A stretch of 41,194 nucleotides of DNA from JAISGQ01 sp045604945. GTDB taxonomy: Bacteria; Bacillota; Clostridia; Oscillospirales; Acutalibacteraceae. Numbering within the stretch: position 1 is the first letter of the stretch; the number at the start of each line of letters is the position of its first letter. The notes beneath the pieces were generated by a model, which did no database searches, was not told the origin of the DNA, and saw only the letters and a program-made list of their open reading frames with translations. Below, piece by piece: positions 1 to 9,127 of the stretch. Made by a program: the position numbers and the translations under genes. Location of the stretch: contig JAZUPA010000010.1 in assembly GCA_045604945.1 (NCBI GenBank), forward strand, positions 1 to 41,194. Direction: 5' to 3'.

Positions 1-90
1 GGGAGGCGGCACGGCGAAGACGTGACGGAGAGAGGCTGTGTAATGGCGCACTTGGGTCAGCTTTGCTGAACAAGGAGAGATAGGAACAGG
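1..90. other. unidentified tail at window edge
   Basis: This stretch precedes the terminator at 106-133 and presumably holds the 3' end of a plus-strand transcript that starts outside the window. Three short plus-strand reading frames end here: one stops at 23-25 after a Gly-rich tail, one at 67-69 and one at 90-92. None is long enough to recognise. A structured RNA end is also possible. I make no functional call. Confidence 0.25.
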
Positions 91-105
91 CTTTTTCGAA
101 AAGTT

Positions 106-133
106 AAGGCGGCAGATTATCTGCCGCCTTTTA
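106..133 (+). terminator. Rho-independent terminator, probably bidirectional
   Basis: A perfect 10-bp stem (106-115 with 121-130) encloses a 5-base loop and runs into TTTT. It sits just past the stop codon of the minus-strand EAL gene and after the unidentified plus-strand tail. It could therefore end transcripts from both sides. Confidence 0.8.
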
Positions 134-146
134 CTATGCAATTAAT

Positions 147-2540
147 TCAGTCAACAACCAGCGCAGCTGAGCCGTAAGCCTTGACAGGTTTGCCGTTATC
201 ATCAAATTCCGTAGTGTACCGCACATGGAAGGGGACCCTGCCGACAGTAAGCGGAATCACAGCCTCGAGTTCAGATGCTCCGTTGGCTATCTGCTCGTGC
301 CAGTCTCTGTACATATCCGCAACCTCTGGAGGAAATATCCCCATTTCAATGGCAGGCTCGGGATAGTTCGGAACAAGTGCGGGAAGTCCCAGATCGCGCA
401 TGCAGCGGAAACAGGGACGCATTTCCTTTGTGGCAACTGTATATTCCCAGAAATAAATATTTACCTGTTCGCTTGCCATCCTGAACCGCCGTTCAATGTC
501 TGTCATCTCGGCAAAGCGATTCTTTTCGGCGGTAATATTGCGAATCATGGCGTAAAACAGGGCGCTGTTTTCGCTTTTGCCTATCATGCGAACGGTGCTG
601 CGCACACAGATTTCCTCGTTGGGACAGCAGGATGAGGTGATAATCCGCCATGTTTCGCACTCCTGCTCATCAAGGGTCTCTATTGCGCGGTCAAGCATCC
701 TGAAATAAACATTTCTGTTGTCTTCATCGAAGTATGAAAGAAAGTCAGCAGAGAGCAGCTCGTGTTCGGTGAGATTGACCTCGATTTCCTGCAGATATTT
801 CTGGTTGACCCTTAAAATTTCTATATTCTCTCCATCGTACTCGAATATCGCAGCGCCGCCGACATAGTTGCTGAAGATGAGCGTTTCCAGGGACTGAGGA
901 TCCCAGAAGCTGTTGGCGTTGAGTTTATCGATCAGCTTCATCTGGGGCATGAAGCCGGCAGTTCCGACGGTGCAGAGAAGCTTTTCGTATTCATCTTTAG
1001 GCAGAGGTTTTGAGTAAAGATACCCCTGAATATAGCTGCAGCCGACGCTTTTGAGAAAATCTGCCTGACGGACAGTTTCCACGCCCTCTGCAACCACAGG
1101 AAGCCCCAGCCATTTTGCCATACGGACAACGGAGCTGAGTATAGTGCCGCCGCGGCTGAGCTCGGATTCATCGGACATGAACAGCATGTCGAGCTTTACC
1201 ATGTCAAGATCAATATCCTTGAGAACATTCAGCGATGAATATCCGCTGCCGAAATCGTCCATCTCAATAACATAGCCGAACTGATGCAGCTTTCGGATAA
1301 TATTGTTGGCATACTGACTGCTGCCGACAATAGCCGATTCAGTAATTTCAAGGCGGAGATACTTTACGGGGATATCATATCTGCATCGTGTTTCCTCGAG
1401 CTTTTCCGCAAAATTCGCCTGAAAAATATCGTGGCGTGAGAAGTTTGAGGAGATGGGGACGACCTTGATATCTCTGTCGAGACAGCTTCGGATAAACGCG
1501 CACACATGCTCAAATACATACATATCGAGCTTTGTTATAAAGCCATTTTTCTCAAAAATAGGAATAAATGAAGCAGGGGAGATGAGCCCTTTTATCGGAT
1601 GGTTCCATCGCACCAGAGCTTCTGCGCCGATAATAAAGCCTGAGGAATGATCATATTGCGGCTGATAATAAACTTCAAACTGCTCTTCGATAAGAGCGGT
1701 GTTCATTCTGCCGGTGATTTCATGTTCGCTGAGCATTGCACTGCGAAGCTCTTCGGTGTAATAGTTGAGTTTCTTTGTGTAGCTTCCCTTGACTGAGGAC
1801 TGTGCAAGACTTGCTCTGTCGATCATCTTATCGGCAGAAACGCTGTTTGCACCGGTAATATATATACCCACATTGCATATAAGCTCAAAGGGCAGATCGA
1901 AGCTTGAAACAGCATTAATGATCATTTCCGCAATGTGTTCTGCAGAATGTTCCGATGTGCGGACAAAAACAGCATATTTATCAGAGGTGAGCCTGCACAG
2001 CAGACCGTTGCTGCCGATAATATGCCGTACTTTGTCGGCAATATATACAAGAAGCCGGTCGCCTTCTTCCATGCCAAAAAGGTCATTTATGGCTTTCAGT
2101 CTGTGAATATCGAAGAATATCATGGCAAAACCGCCATTGGCTGCGGTTTCAGGATTGTTTCTTAATACTTCATCAATATCGGAACAGAAGGTTTTTCTGT
2201 TAGGAAGACCTGTCAGACGGTCAAATTCTGCTGTCTTTTTGCCGTTGTCTTCTTTAAGCTCGGTGAAAGTAATGCTTACCGATTCCTTTGGGACAGAGAT
2301 AAAACCAACGCTCATGGGACGGTTGCGGTAAAGAATCTCAAGAAACACGGCATGGGGAGAATCGGAAGCGCATATTTCGCTGAAAATCGCGGAAAGCTTT
2401 GCGGAGGATTCCTCTGAAATCAGTCCATCTGAAAGCATTGACTGCCAGGGAGCGATATGGTCCCCGGAGCCAAAAACACAGGTTTTGCAGTTGTATGTAA
2501 AAAGGATGCTTTCGGAAAGCGAATTTAATTCACTGTTCAT
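147..2540 (-). CDS. GGDEF/EAL cyclic-di-GMP protein, likely phosphodiesterase
   Basis: A 797-aa protein predicted to hydrolyse cyclic-di-GMP. I chose the ATG at 2540 because a GGAGG site lies 7-8 bases upstream; the longer open frame to 2714 has no such site. Residues 1-100 are an unassigned sensor-like region. Residues 105-260 are a GGDEF domain whose signature reads TSDKY (185-189), so cyclase activity is unlikely. Residues 280-520 are an EAL domain with the expected catalytic and metal residues in place: E307 of EAL, N366, E398, D428/D429, K449, E485 and Q505. Two PAS-like segments follow (about 550-670 and 680-797). There is no obvious membrane segment, so it is probably cytoplasmic. The degenerate GGDEF may act as a GTP-sensing or structural domain (inference). 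It is transcribed away from rnc and has no operon partner in the window. Confidence 0.85.
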   Translation of the reverse strand: MNSELNSLSESILFTYNCKTCVFGSGDHIAPWQSMLSDGLISEESSAKLSAIFSEICASDSPHAVFLEILYRNRPMSVGFISVPKESVSITFTELKEDNGKKTAEFDRLTGLPNRKTFCSDIDEVLRNNPETAANGGFAMIFFDIHRLKAINDLFGMEEGDRLLVYIADKVRHIIGSNGLLCRLTSDKYAVFVRTSEHSAEHIAEMIINAVSSFDLPFELICNVGIYITGANSVSADKMIDRASLAQSSVKGSYTKKLNYYTEELRSAMLSEHEITGRMNTALIEEQFEVYYQPQYDHSSGFIIGAEALVRWNHPIKGLISPASFIPIFEKNGFITKLDMYVFEHVCAFIRSCLDRDIKVVPISSNFSRHDIFQANFAEKLEETRCRYDIPVKYLRLEITESAIVGSSQYANNIIRKLHQFGYVIEMDDFGSGYSSLNVLKDIDLDMVKLDMLFMSDESELSRGGTILSSVVRMAKWLGLPVVAEGVETVRQADFLKSVGCSYIQGYLYSKPLPKDEYEKLLCTVGTAGFMPQMKLIDKLNANSFWDPQSLETLIFSNYVGGAAIFEYDGENIEILRVNQKYLQEIEVNLTEHELLSADFLSYFDEDNRNVYFRMLDRAIETLDEQECETWRIITSSCCPNEEICVRSTVRMIGKSENSALFYAMIRNITAEKNRFAEMTDIERRFRMASEQVNIYFWEYTVATKEMRPCFRCMRDLGLPALVPNYPEPAIEMGIFPPEVADMYRDWHEQIANGASELEAVIPLTVGRVPFHVRYTTEFDDNGKPVKAYGSAALVVD

Positions 2541-2707
2541 AAACGCACCTCCGTAAAATGATATAATTTGGAAATATTTTACTGCATTTTTAATGTAAAT
2601 ACAATACTTTCTACGCATTTTTTTATATTCTTTATATAAAATGCCTGTTTCTTTGAAAAAGACTTCGGGATGACAGCAAATATTGCAATAAATATAGTAT
2701 ATATTGA

Positions 2708-2736
2708 TTGACATTGATGCTGAAGTGATATAAAAT
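2708..2736 (+). promoter_or_regulatory. sigma-A-like promoter of rnc cluster
   Basis: A perfect -35 TTGACA (2708-2713), a 17-base spacer and -10 TAAAAT (2731-2736). It points into rnc and probably drives the coupled rnc, radical SAM, smc and ftsY genes. Confidence 0.7.
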
Positions 2737-2788
2737 TATTAAATACGAAAAAGACCGTTTGCTCGGTTTAAAGGTGGAATTCAGGGAT

Positions 2789-3460
2789 ATGCAAAAGCTT
2801 CAGGAAGCAATAGGATACAGATTCAATGACGAACAGTGTCTGCAGACGGCACTGACCCATTCGTCGTATGCCAATGAACACAGAAGCACCCACAATAATG
2901 AGCGTCTTGAATTTCTTGGGGATGCTGTTCTGAGTATCATTGTCAGTCAGTATCTGTTTTCAAATTTCAAGAGTAAAAAAGAGGGCGAGCTGACAAAGCT
3001 GAGAGCTTCTCTTGTCTGTGAGGATACCCTTGCGGTCTTTGCAAGACAGATTGAACTGGGCAGCTATATGCGCTTTGGCAAGGGCGAGCAGAACAGCGGC
3101 GGTTGCGAGAGACCGTCTATTCTTGCAGATGCCTTTGAGGCTCTTATTGCTGCAATATTCCTGGACGGAGGAATGGAAGAGGCAAGAAAGTTTGTACTCG
3201 GTTTTGTTGTGGAGGAGCTGAGCCACACCGGCAGCAAAAACAAGACAGACTATAAGACCACACTGCAGGAAATAGTCCAGCAGAGCGGTGAAGAGAAGCT
3301 TGAGTATGTGCTGGTAGGGGAAAGCGGACCTGACCACAACAAGCGATTTACCACTGAGGTGTACATAAACAGCAACAAGGTCGGACGCGGCAGCGGACGA
3401 AGCAAGAAGGAAGCCGAGCAGCATGCGGCACGCGAAGCGTTAAAGCTGCTGGGATATTGA
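2789..3460 (+). CDS. rnc: ribonuclease III
   Basis: A 223-aa endoribonuclease that cleaves double-stranded RNA in rRNA processing and RNA turnover. The RNase III signature NERLEFLGDAV lies near residues 37-47. A second acidic catalytic segment (DAFEALIAAIFLDGG) lies near 115-130. A C-terminal double-stranded-RNA-binding domain ends in a basic GSGRSKKEAEQ-type helix. I chose ATG 2789, which has AAGGTGG 11 bases upstream. Upstream in-frame TTG 2759 and GTG 2774 lack a good site, and the ATG gives a usual family length. The stop overlaps the next gene's TTG by four bases, implying translational coupling. The neighbouring smc and ftsY match a common Firmicute order. Confidence 0.95.
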   Translation: MQKLQEAIGYRFNDEQCLQTALTHSSYANEHRSTHNNERLEFLGDAVLSIIVSQYLFSNFKSKKEGELTKLRASLVCEDTLAVFARQIELGSYMRFGKGEQNSGGCERPSILADAFEALIAAIFLDGGMEEARKFVLGFVVEELSHTGSKNKTDYKTTLQEIVQQSGEEKLEYVLVGESGPDHNKRFTTEVYINSNKVGRGSGRSKKEAEQHAAREALKLLGY

Positions 3461-4461
3461 GACACGCCAATATTGCACTGTTCGTACCTCATGAAGGCTG
3501 CCCTCACCGCTGTGTTTTCTGCGACCAGCGGGCAATTTCAGGGCAGAGCGTGAGGATTACGGCAGAGGATATAGACAATGCGGTGAGCGTTGCCGAGAGG
3601 ACGCTGGGAGAGAATCTCAGGAGCGCACAGATTGCATTTTTCGGAGGCAGCTTCACTGCCATTGACCGCGAATATATGCTGAGCCTTATGAAGGCGGCGT
3701 ACAGATATGTTGAAACGGGCAGAATATCGGGCATCCGCTGCTCGACAAGACCCGATGCAGTGGATGACGAGATCCTTGAAATCTACAAGAACTTTGGCGG
3801 TACGGCAATTGAGCTTGGCTGTCAGAGCATGGACAACGAAGTGCTCAGAAAGAGCAGAAGAGGTCATACTGCCGAGGATACGGTAAGGGCAGCGGAGCTT
3901 ATAAAAAGCCATTCTCTTGAGCTGGGCGTTCAGATGATGACGGGAATGTACGGAGATACCCCGCAGGGAACGCTGGAGACAGCAAAAAAGCTGATAGCTC
4001 TCAGACCGTCAACCGTACGCATCTATCCTACCGTTGTAATGGAGAATACTTATCTTGCAAAGCTTTTCAGAGAGGGCAGCTACAGAGCGCAGACTCTTGA
4101 AGAGGCAGCGGAACTCTGCGCGGAGCTTCTGCTCATGTTCAGCGATGAGGGTATAGAAGTCATAAAACTGGGACTTCATTCATCCGTAAGTGTTGAGGAA
4201 GCATATATCGCAGGACCCTATCATCCTGCGTTCAAGGAGCTTTGCGAAAGCAGGATATATCTTGGCAGGGCAAAGGAAATGCTTTCTGCAGGCAGTTATA
4301 CTGTCGAAGTCCCAAGAGGTGAGACCTCAAAAATGACAGGTCAGAAGAAGAGCAATTTGATCACCCTTTCGGAAATGGGCATAAGAATAAAGGTCAGGGA
4401 AAACCCGAATCTTTCAAAATATGAAATCAAAGCAGTCAAGGAGGTGGACGTATGCAGTTAA
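3457..4461 (+). CDS. radical SAM protein, Elp3-like
   Basis: A 334-aa radical S-adenosylmethionine protein. The CxxxCxxC cluster motif is at C15, C19 and C22, within a segment reading HEGCPHRCVFCDQ. Later come a glycine-rich FFGGSFTAI segment and strand/helix blocks typical of the Elp3/oxygen-independent coproporphyrinogen oxidase side of the superfamily. No acetyltransferase domain follows, so it is not a full Elp3. A role in tRNA or other RNA modification is plausible but unproven. It starts at TTG 3457, overlapping the rnc stop in a TTGA, and its end overlaps the smc start by ten bases. Expression is therefore tightly coupled to rnc and smc. Confidence 0.75.
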   Translation: MRHANIALFVPHEGCPHRCVFCDQRAISGQSVRITAEDIDNAVSVAERTLGENLRSAQIAFFGGSFTAIDREYMLSLMKAAYRYVETGRISGIRCSTRPDAVDDEILEIYKNFGGTAIELGCQSMDNEVLRKSRRGHTAEDTVRAAELIKSHSLELGVQMMTGMYGDTPQGTLETAKKLIALRPSTVRIYPTVVMENTYLAKLFREGSYRAQTLEEAAELCAELLLMFSDEGIEVIKLGLHSSVSVEEAYIAGPYHPAFKELCESRIYLGRAKEMLSAGSYTVEVPRGETSKMTGQKKSNLITLSEMGIRIKVRENPNLSKYEIKAVKEVDVCS

Positions 4462-7400
4462 AATCGTTGCAGATGCAGGGCTTCAAGTCATTCCCCGATA
4501 AAATTACGATCGATTTTTCCAAAGGTGTTACGGCAATCGTCGGACCCAACGGCAGCGGAAAGAGTAATATCAGTGACGCTGTGCGATGGGTAATGGGTGA
4601 GCAGTCTGCAAAGACACTGCGAGTAAAGTCCACAGAGGATGTAATATTCAAGGGAACAACAGAGCGCAAGGCACAGGGCTTTGCGGAGGTAATACTGAAT
4701 TTTGACAACAGTGACAGAGAGCTGAATGTTGACAGTGACGAAGTGTCCATTCTGCGCCGTTACTACCGCTCCGGAAAAAGCGAATACAAAATCAACGGAG
4801 AAGCTGTAAGGCTGCAGGATATAACAAAGCTGTTCCTTGATACAGGTCTTGGAAAAAGCGGTTATTCCATGATAGACCAGTACAAAATTGCAGCGTTGGT
4901 TGACTCCAGAAGCGAAGAGAGAAGGACCATAATCGAAGAGGCATCAGGTATTTCCAAGTACCGTCACAGCCGCGCAGAATCCCAGCGCGAGCTTGACAGG
5001 GCAGAGGATAATCTTGTCCATCTGCGTGTGCGTCTGACGGACCTTGAAGAGCGCGACGGCCCCCTTGAAAAGGAATCGGAAAAGGCAAAAAAATATCTTG
5101 AGCTTCGCACCGAGCGTGAATCTGTGGAGGTTGGACTGTGGCTGTCAACCCTTTCAGTATCAAACAGCGAGCTTCGTGATATTGACTATAACATCACCCT
5201 TTATTCAAATCAGCTGAAGGAGATTGAGGATAAGATACGAGGTGCCGAAGAGGCGGTTGTCTCTCTTATGGAGCAGAGCAACGCGCTCAATGCGAAAAAA
5301 GATGATGTCCTGAGAAATGCTTCCGAAGTTGAAGCACAGGCAATCCGCACCGAAAACGAAGCTGCGCTTATCCGCAACGATATAGAGCATACAAGAGCAG
5401 ACATAACCCGACTTGAAGGGCAGCTCAGTGCCTTCTCCCAGGATGAAGAGCAGCAGCATGAGGAGCTCGAAGCAAAGCGCAGCGCGCTGGATGCCAAGAA
5501 GCTTGAAATAATCGCCCTTACTTCTGCTCAGGATAAAAAGAGGGAAGAGCTTGAAGGTTTAAGCACCCTTGTAAGCGGTTTTTCTGACCAGCTTGAAGAA
5601 CTGAATGCAAAGCAGAATGCGATTGCAATTGCCCTCTCCGAGGCGAAGGTGCGTCTGGCAGGCGCCAGAGAGCAGCTTGCCGACCTTGTGGAAAGACAGA
5701 GGGAATTTGCGGGAACAGAAGAAGAAAATGCCCTTCTTTTTGCACGGCTTGAAAAAGAAAAACAGGAAACTGAGGAAGCAATAGCTTCGGCAGAAGAAAA
5801 AATAAGCTCTCTGACCAATACCGTCGGCGGCTATCGTATGCGCATGGACAAGCAGAAGGCAAAGCTTGAGGATGCGAGGGGAGTTACTGAGGGGTACAGG
5901 CTGGAGATAGCTGAATGCCGCAGTAAAATCAAGATAATCGAAGATCTTGAAAAGACCATGGGCGGCTTTGCCTACAGCGTAAAGAAGGTCATGGAGAGCT
6001 TTTCAAACGGAAGGCTGCGCGGTATACACGGTCCCGTTTCAAGACTTATTGAGGTCGATTCAGAGTACGCAACAGCTATAGAAATTGCCCTTGGTGCAGG
6101 CATGCAGAACATCGTTGTTGACGATGAGGACTGCGCAAAGGCTGCAATCAACCACCTGAAGAAAGAGAATGCAGGCAGAGCAACCTTCCTGCCTCTTACA
6201 ACAATCAAGCCGAACAAGCTCAGAGAGAGCGGACTTGAAGACTTTGACGGCTTTATAGGAATCGCATCAGAGCTAGTAAAGTGTGACAGCAGGTACAGGG
6301 ATATTGTTGATAACCAGCTCGGAAAGATTGTCATTGCCGAGGATATGAGCACAGGTAATGTGATAGCAAGAAAATACGGCTATCGGTTCAAGATCGTCAC
6401 CCTTGACGGTCAGGTGTTCAATGCAGGCGGCTCCATGACGGGCGGTTCAAGCAATACAAAGAGCTCGGGCGTTCTGGGCAGACGAAGTGAAATTGAATCG
6501 CTTAAGGCGAAGATTGCAGAGCTTGAAAAGAAAGAAGCAGAAGCTGCAGAAATCCAGAAATCCCTTGCTGCAAAGGTTGCTTCCGACGAAGCTGCGCTTC
6601 TGGGCGCTCAGGGTGAGCTTGCAACAGCACAGCAGGATCTCAGTGATTTCAGAACAAGCCTGAGAATAATTTCCGAGCAGTTTGAAAACGCAAAACGCGA
6701 TAAGAGCAGCATCGAATCTCAGCGCAGCGCAGCAAAGCAGAGGGAACAGTCTCTTGGCGAGTTTATAACCGACCAGGAAAAGAAGATAGAAGCCCTCAGT
6801 GCAGATGCTGAAAAGCTTGAAGGTGAGATAAGCGGCAGTTCTGCAGAGCGCGGAGAGCTTCGCGATAAAAGAAATGCACTTTCCGAGGAGCTTGGCGAGC
6901 TTGGAATGCAGATAATATCGTACACCAAGGAGTGCGAGGCGATAGAAGACTCAATCGAGGAGATAAAGTCCAGAATGGACAATCGCCTGACTTTGCGTGA
7001 CGATATAAACAAAGAGATAGAATTGAAGAAAAGCGAAATTCTGGCGCTTGAAGAGAAGGCACAGCAGGAAACTGAAAACGCCGAAAATATGAGAAGCGAA
7101 GCTGAAGTGATGCGTTCATCTGTCTCGGGGATCAATGAAGAGAGAATGTCACTTGAAGCCCGGATAACAGCACAGACCAAGCTCTCGGGTGAGCTTGGCG
7201 ACAGCAAGGCATCTCTCATGAAGGAACTTGGCAGATGCGAAACTCAGCGCCAGAACAAGCAGGCAGAGTACGACAATATCATTTCAAGACTCTACACAGA
7301 GTACGAAATGACCCTTGTTGAAGCAGAGGAAAAGTATGAGCCTGTGGAAGACCGCAAGGCAGCGCAGAAGCGCGCCAATGAGCTGCGCAGTGCCATGAAG

Positions 7401-8021
7401 CGTCTGGAGCCTGTAAACATCAACGCAATAGATGAGTATATAAAAGTGCATAATGATTACATAACCTTCAAGACACAGATGGAGGATATAGAAACCTCCA
7501 AGGCAGAGCTTGAAAAGCTTATAGAACAGCTGACAGCCAGCATGAAGGATATGTTCACAGAAAAGTTTGCGGAGATAAGCAAGGCATTCCGCAGTATATG
7601 CCCCCAGCTTTTCGGCGGAGGCTCTGCGGAGATAAAGCTTACCGATGAAACCGACCCCTTGAACAGCGCAATCGATATGAATGTCACGCTGCCGGGCAAG
7701 GTGGTTGACAATATGCTTTCCTTCTCAAACGGAGAGAAGACCATCATAGCAATGGCGCTTTACTTCTCCATCATGAAGGTAACACCGTCGCCTTTTGTTT
7801 TCCTCGACGAGGTTGACGCACCTCTTGATGAAAGCAATATTATCAATATCGCGGATTATATTGTGCGTATAAGCGATAAGACCCAGTTCATCGCAATAAC
7901 CCACCGACGCGGCATGATGGAAAAGGGTTCGACACTGTACGGAGTAACCATGCAGAAGGACGGCGTGTCAAAGCTGCTTGAGCTGAAGGTCAGCGAAATC
8001 GAGGAAAAACTCGGATTATAA
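4452..8021 (+). CDS. smc: chromosome segregation protein SMC
   Basis: A 1189-aa condensin ATPase, full length for bacterial SMC. It organises and segregates chromosomes with ScpA/ScpB, which are not in this window. The N-terminal head carries Walker A GPNGSGKSN (31-39). Long heptad-rich coiled coils (about 170-500 and 680-1000) flank a hinge near 510-670 with several Gly-Gly turns. The C-terminal head has Walker B FVFLDEVD (about 1115-1122). The ABC signature reads FSNGEK (1091-1096) rather than the usual LSGGE. The start ATG has GGAGG just upstream inside the preceding gene, which it overlaps. ftsY follows after 18 bases. Confidence 0.97.
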   Translation: MQLKSLQMQGFKSFPDKITIDFSKGVTAIVGPNGSGKSNISDAVRWVMGEQSAKTLRVKSTEDVIFKGTTERKAQGFAEVILNFDNSDRELNVDSDEVSILRRYYRSGKSEYKINGEAVRLQDITKLFLDTGLGKSGYSMIDQYKIAALVDSRSEERRTIIEEASGISKYRHSRAESQRELDRAEDNLVHLRVRLTDLEERDGPLEKESEKAKKYLELRTERESVEVGLWLSTLSVSNSELRDIDYNITLYSNQLKEIEDKIRGAEEAVVSLMEQSNALNAKKDDVLRNASEVEAQAIRTENEAALIRNDIEHTRADITRLEGQLSAFSQDEEQQHEELEAKRSALDAKKLEIIALTSAQDKKREELEGLSTLVSGFSDQLEELNAKQNAIAIALSEAKVRLAGAREQLADLVERQREFAGTEEENALLFARLEKEKQETEEAIASAEEKISSLTNTVGGYRMRMDKQKAKLEDARGVTEGYRLEIAECRSKIKIIEDLEKTMGGFAYSVKKVMESFSNGRLRGIHGPVSRLIEVDSEYATAIEIALGAGMQNIVVDDEDCAKAAINHLKKENAGRATFLPLTTIKPNKLRESGLEDFDGFIGIASELVKCDSRYRDIVDNQLGKIVIAEDMSTGNVIARKYGYRFKIVTLDGQVFNAGGSMTGGSSNTKSSGVLGRRSEIESLKAKIAELEKKEAEAAEIQKSLAAKVASDEAALLGAQGELATAQQDLSDFRTSLRIISEQFENAKRDKSSIESQRSAAKQREQSLGEFITDQEKKIEALSADAEKLEGEISGSSAERGELRDKRNALSEELGELGMQIISYTKECEAIEDSIEEIKSRMDNRLTLRDDINKEIELKKSEILALEEKAQQETENAENMRSEAEVMRSSVSGINEERMSLEARITAQTKLSGELGDSKASLMKELGRCETQRQNKQAEYDNIISRLYTEYEMTLVEAEEKYEPVEDRKAAQKRANELRSAMKRLEPVNINAIDEYIKVHNDYITFKTQMEDIETSKAELEKLIEQLTASMKDMFTEKFAEISKAFRSICPQLFGGGSAEIKLTDETDPLNSAIDMNVTLPGKVVDNMLSFSNGEKTIIAMALYFSIMKVTPSPFVFLDEVDAPLDESNIINIADYIVRISDKTQFIAITHRRGMMEKGSTLYGVTMQKDGVSKLLELKVSEIEEKLGL

Positions 8022-8039
8022 ATTCTAAGGAGACACAAA

Positions 8040-8960
8040 ATGGGATTTTTCGATAAAATCAAAGAAGGACTCAAAAAAACAAAATCTACAGGCTTTTTCG
8101 GACAGATAGGCTCATTCTTCAAGAGATTCACAAAGATTGACGAGGAGCTTTTCGAGGAGCTTGAGGAGATGCTCATTACCGCAGACTGCGGCGCAATGAC
8201 CTCATCAAAAATCTGTGACGAACTCAGAAGCAAGGTCAAAAAGACAGGCACCAAGGACCCTGAAGGGGTAAAGGATCTTCTTTGCGAGACCATAGCAGAG
8301 ATGATGGAGGGCGAGCAGGAACTGAACCTCGAAACAAAGCCTTCAATAATTCTTGTTATAGGTGTTAACGGAGTAGGAAAGACTACCACTATCGGCAAGA
8401 TGGCAAATCAGCTTCGCGACAGCGGAAAAAAGGTGCTTGTTGCTGCTGCAGATACCTTCCGCGCAGCAGCTATTGAGCAGCTTGAGATATGGACCGACCG
8501 CGCAAAGTGCGAGATCGTAAAGCATTCTGAGGGCGCAGACCCTGCGGCTGTGGTATTTGATGCAATCGCTGCAGCAAAGGCAAGAAATGTTGATGTCGTC
8601 ATAGTTGATACCGCAGGAAGACTTCACAACAAGATCGGTCTTATGAATGAGCTTGCAAAAATCAGCAGAATCATTGAACGCGAACTGCCCGATGCATCCA
8701 GAGAGGTTCTTCTTGTTCTTGATGCAACCACTGGTCAGAATGCTGTCAATCAGGCAAGAGAATTCAAGAACGCCGCAGGTATCACAGGTATCGTTCTTAC
8801 AAAGCTCGACGGCACAGCAAGAGGCGGTGTTGTAATTGCAATCAAGGAAGAGCTCGGCGTACCTGTAAAGTACATCGGTGTAGGTGAGAAGATAGACGAC
8901 CTTCAGCCTTTCGTGCCTGCAGATTTTGCCCGCGCACTCTTCGACGTAAACGAAGAATAG
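8040..8960 (+). CDS. ftsY: signal recognition particle receptor FtsY
   Basis: A 306-aa SRP-family GTPase that docks ribosome-SRP complexes at the membrane for co-translational insertion. The N-terminal 40 residues form a short basic amphipathic anchor with no long acidic A domain, as in other Firmicutes. An NG domain follows: the G1 box GVNGVGKTTT is at 108-117, followed by DTFRAAAIEQL, DTAGRLHNK, TKLDGTARGG and a C-terminal GVGEKIDDLQPF. The ribosome binding site AAGGAGA is 6-8 bases before the ATG. It lies just after smc, as in Bacillus subtilis, and is probably the last gene of the cluster, because a hairpin-rich spacer follows. Confidence 0.97.
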   Translation: MGFFDKIKEGLKKTKSTGFFGQIGSFFKRFTKIDEELFEELEEMLITADCGAMTSSKICDELRSKVKKTGTKDPEGVKDLLCETIAEMMEGEQELNLETKPSIILVIGVNGVGKTTTIGKMANQLRDSGKKVLVAAADTFRAAAIEQLEIWTDRAKCEIVKHSEGADPAAVVFDAIAAAKARNVDVVIVDTAGRLHNKIGLMNELAKISRIIERELPDASREVLLVLDATTGQNAVNQAREFKNAAGITGIVLTKLDGTARGGVVIAIKEELGVPVKYIGVGEKIDDLQPFVPADFARALFDVNEE

Positions 8961-8970
8961 ATAATGGATT

Positions 8971-9093
8971 CCAAAGGACGGTGTCCTTTGGTGGGGTTGA
9001 GGGGTAAAGCCCTCATAGGTGTTAAGGGTGAGAATCGCAGATTCTTGACCCTTAAAAATCCCGCTTAATGAACATTGCGATCCGTTGGATCGC
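8971..9093. repeat. array of four hairpins between ftsY and rdgB
   Basis: This noncoding spacer holds four consecutive inverted repeats. The first is 8971-8979/8983-8991 (9-bp stem, 3-base loop). The second is 8998-9003/9010-9015 (6 bp). The third is 9022-9036/9040-9055 (about 15 bp with one bulge and one wobble). The fourth is 9077-9083/9087-9093 (7 bp, 3-base loop). None ends in a clean T-tract. The pattern resembles an interspersed palindromic element or a processed RNA more than a simple terminator. Only one copy is visible here. Confidence 0.55.
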
Positions 9094-9127
9094 GCTCTTA
9101 AGAATCTCTCTTTGGCAGGTGAAAACA

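Noticed and set aside
1..146. structured RNA (SRP RNA, RNase P or tmRNA) at the left edge
   Set aside because: None of the conserved core sequences of those RNAs could be found in the visible part.
2541..2714. 58-codon extension of the EAL protein
   Set aside because: It has no ribosome binding site, is AT-rich and is unlike protein-coding DNA, while a good site precedes 2540.
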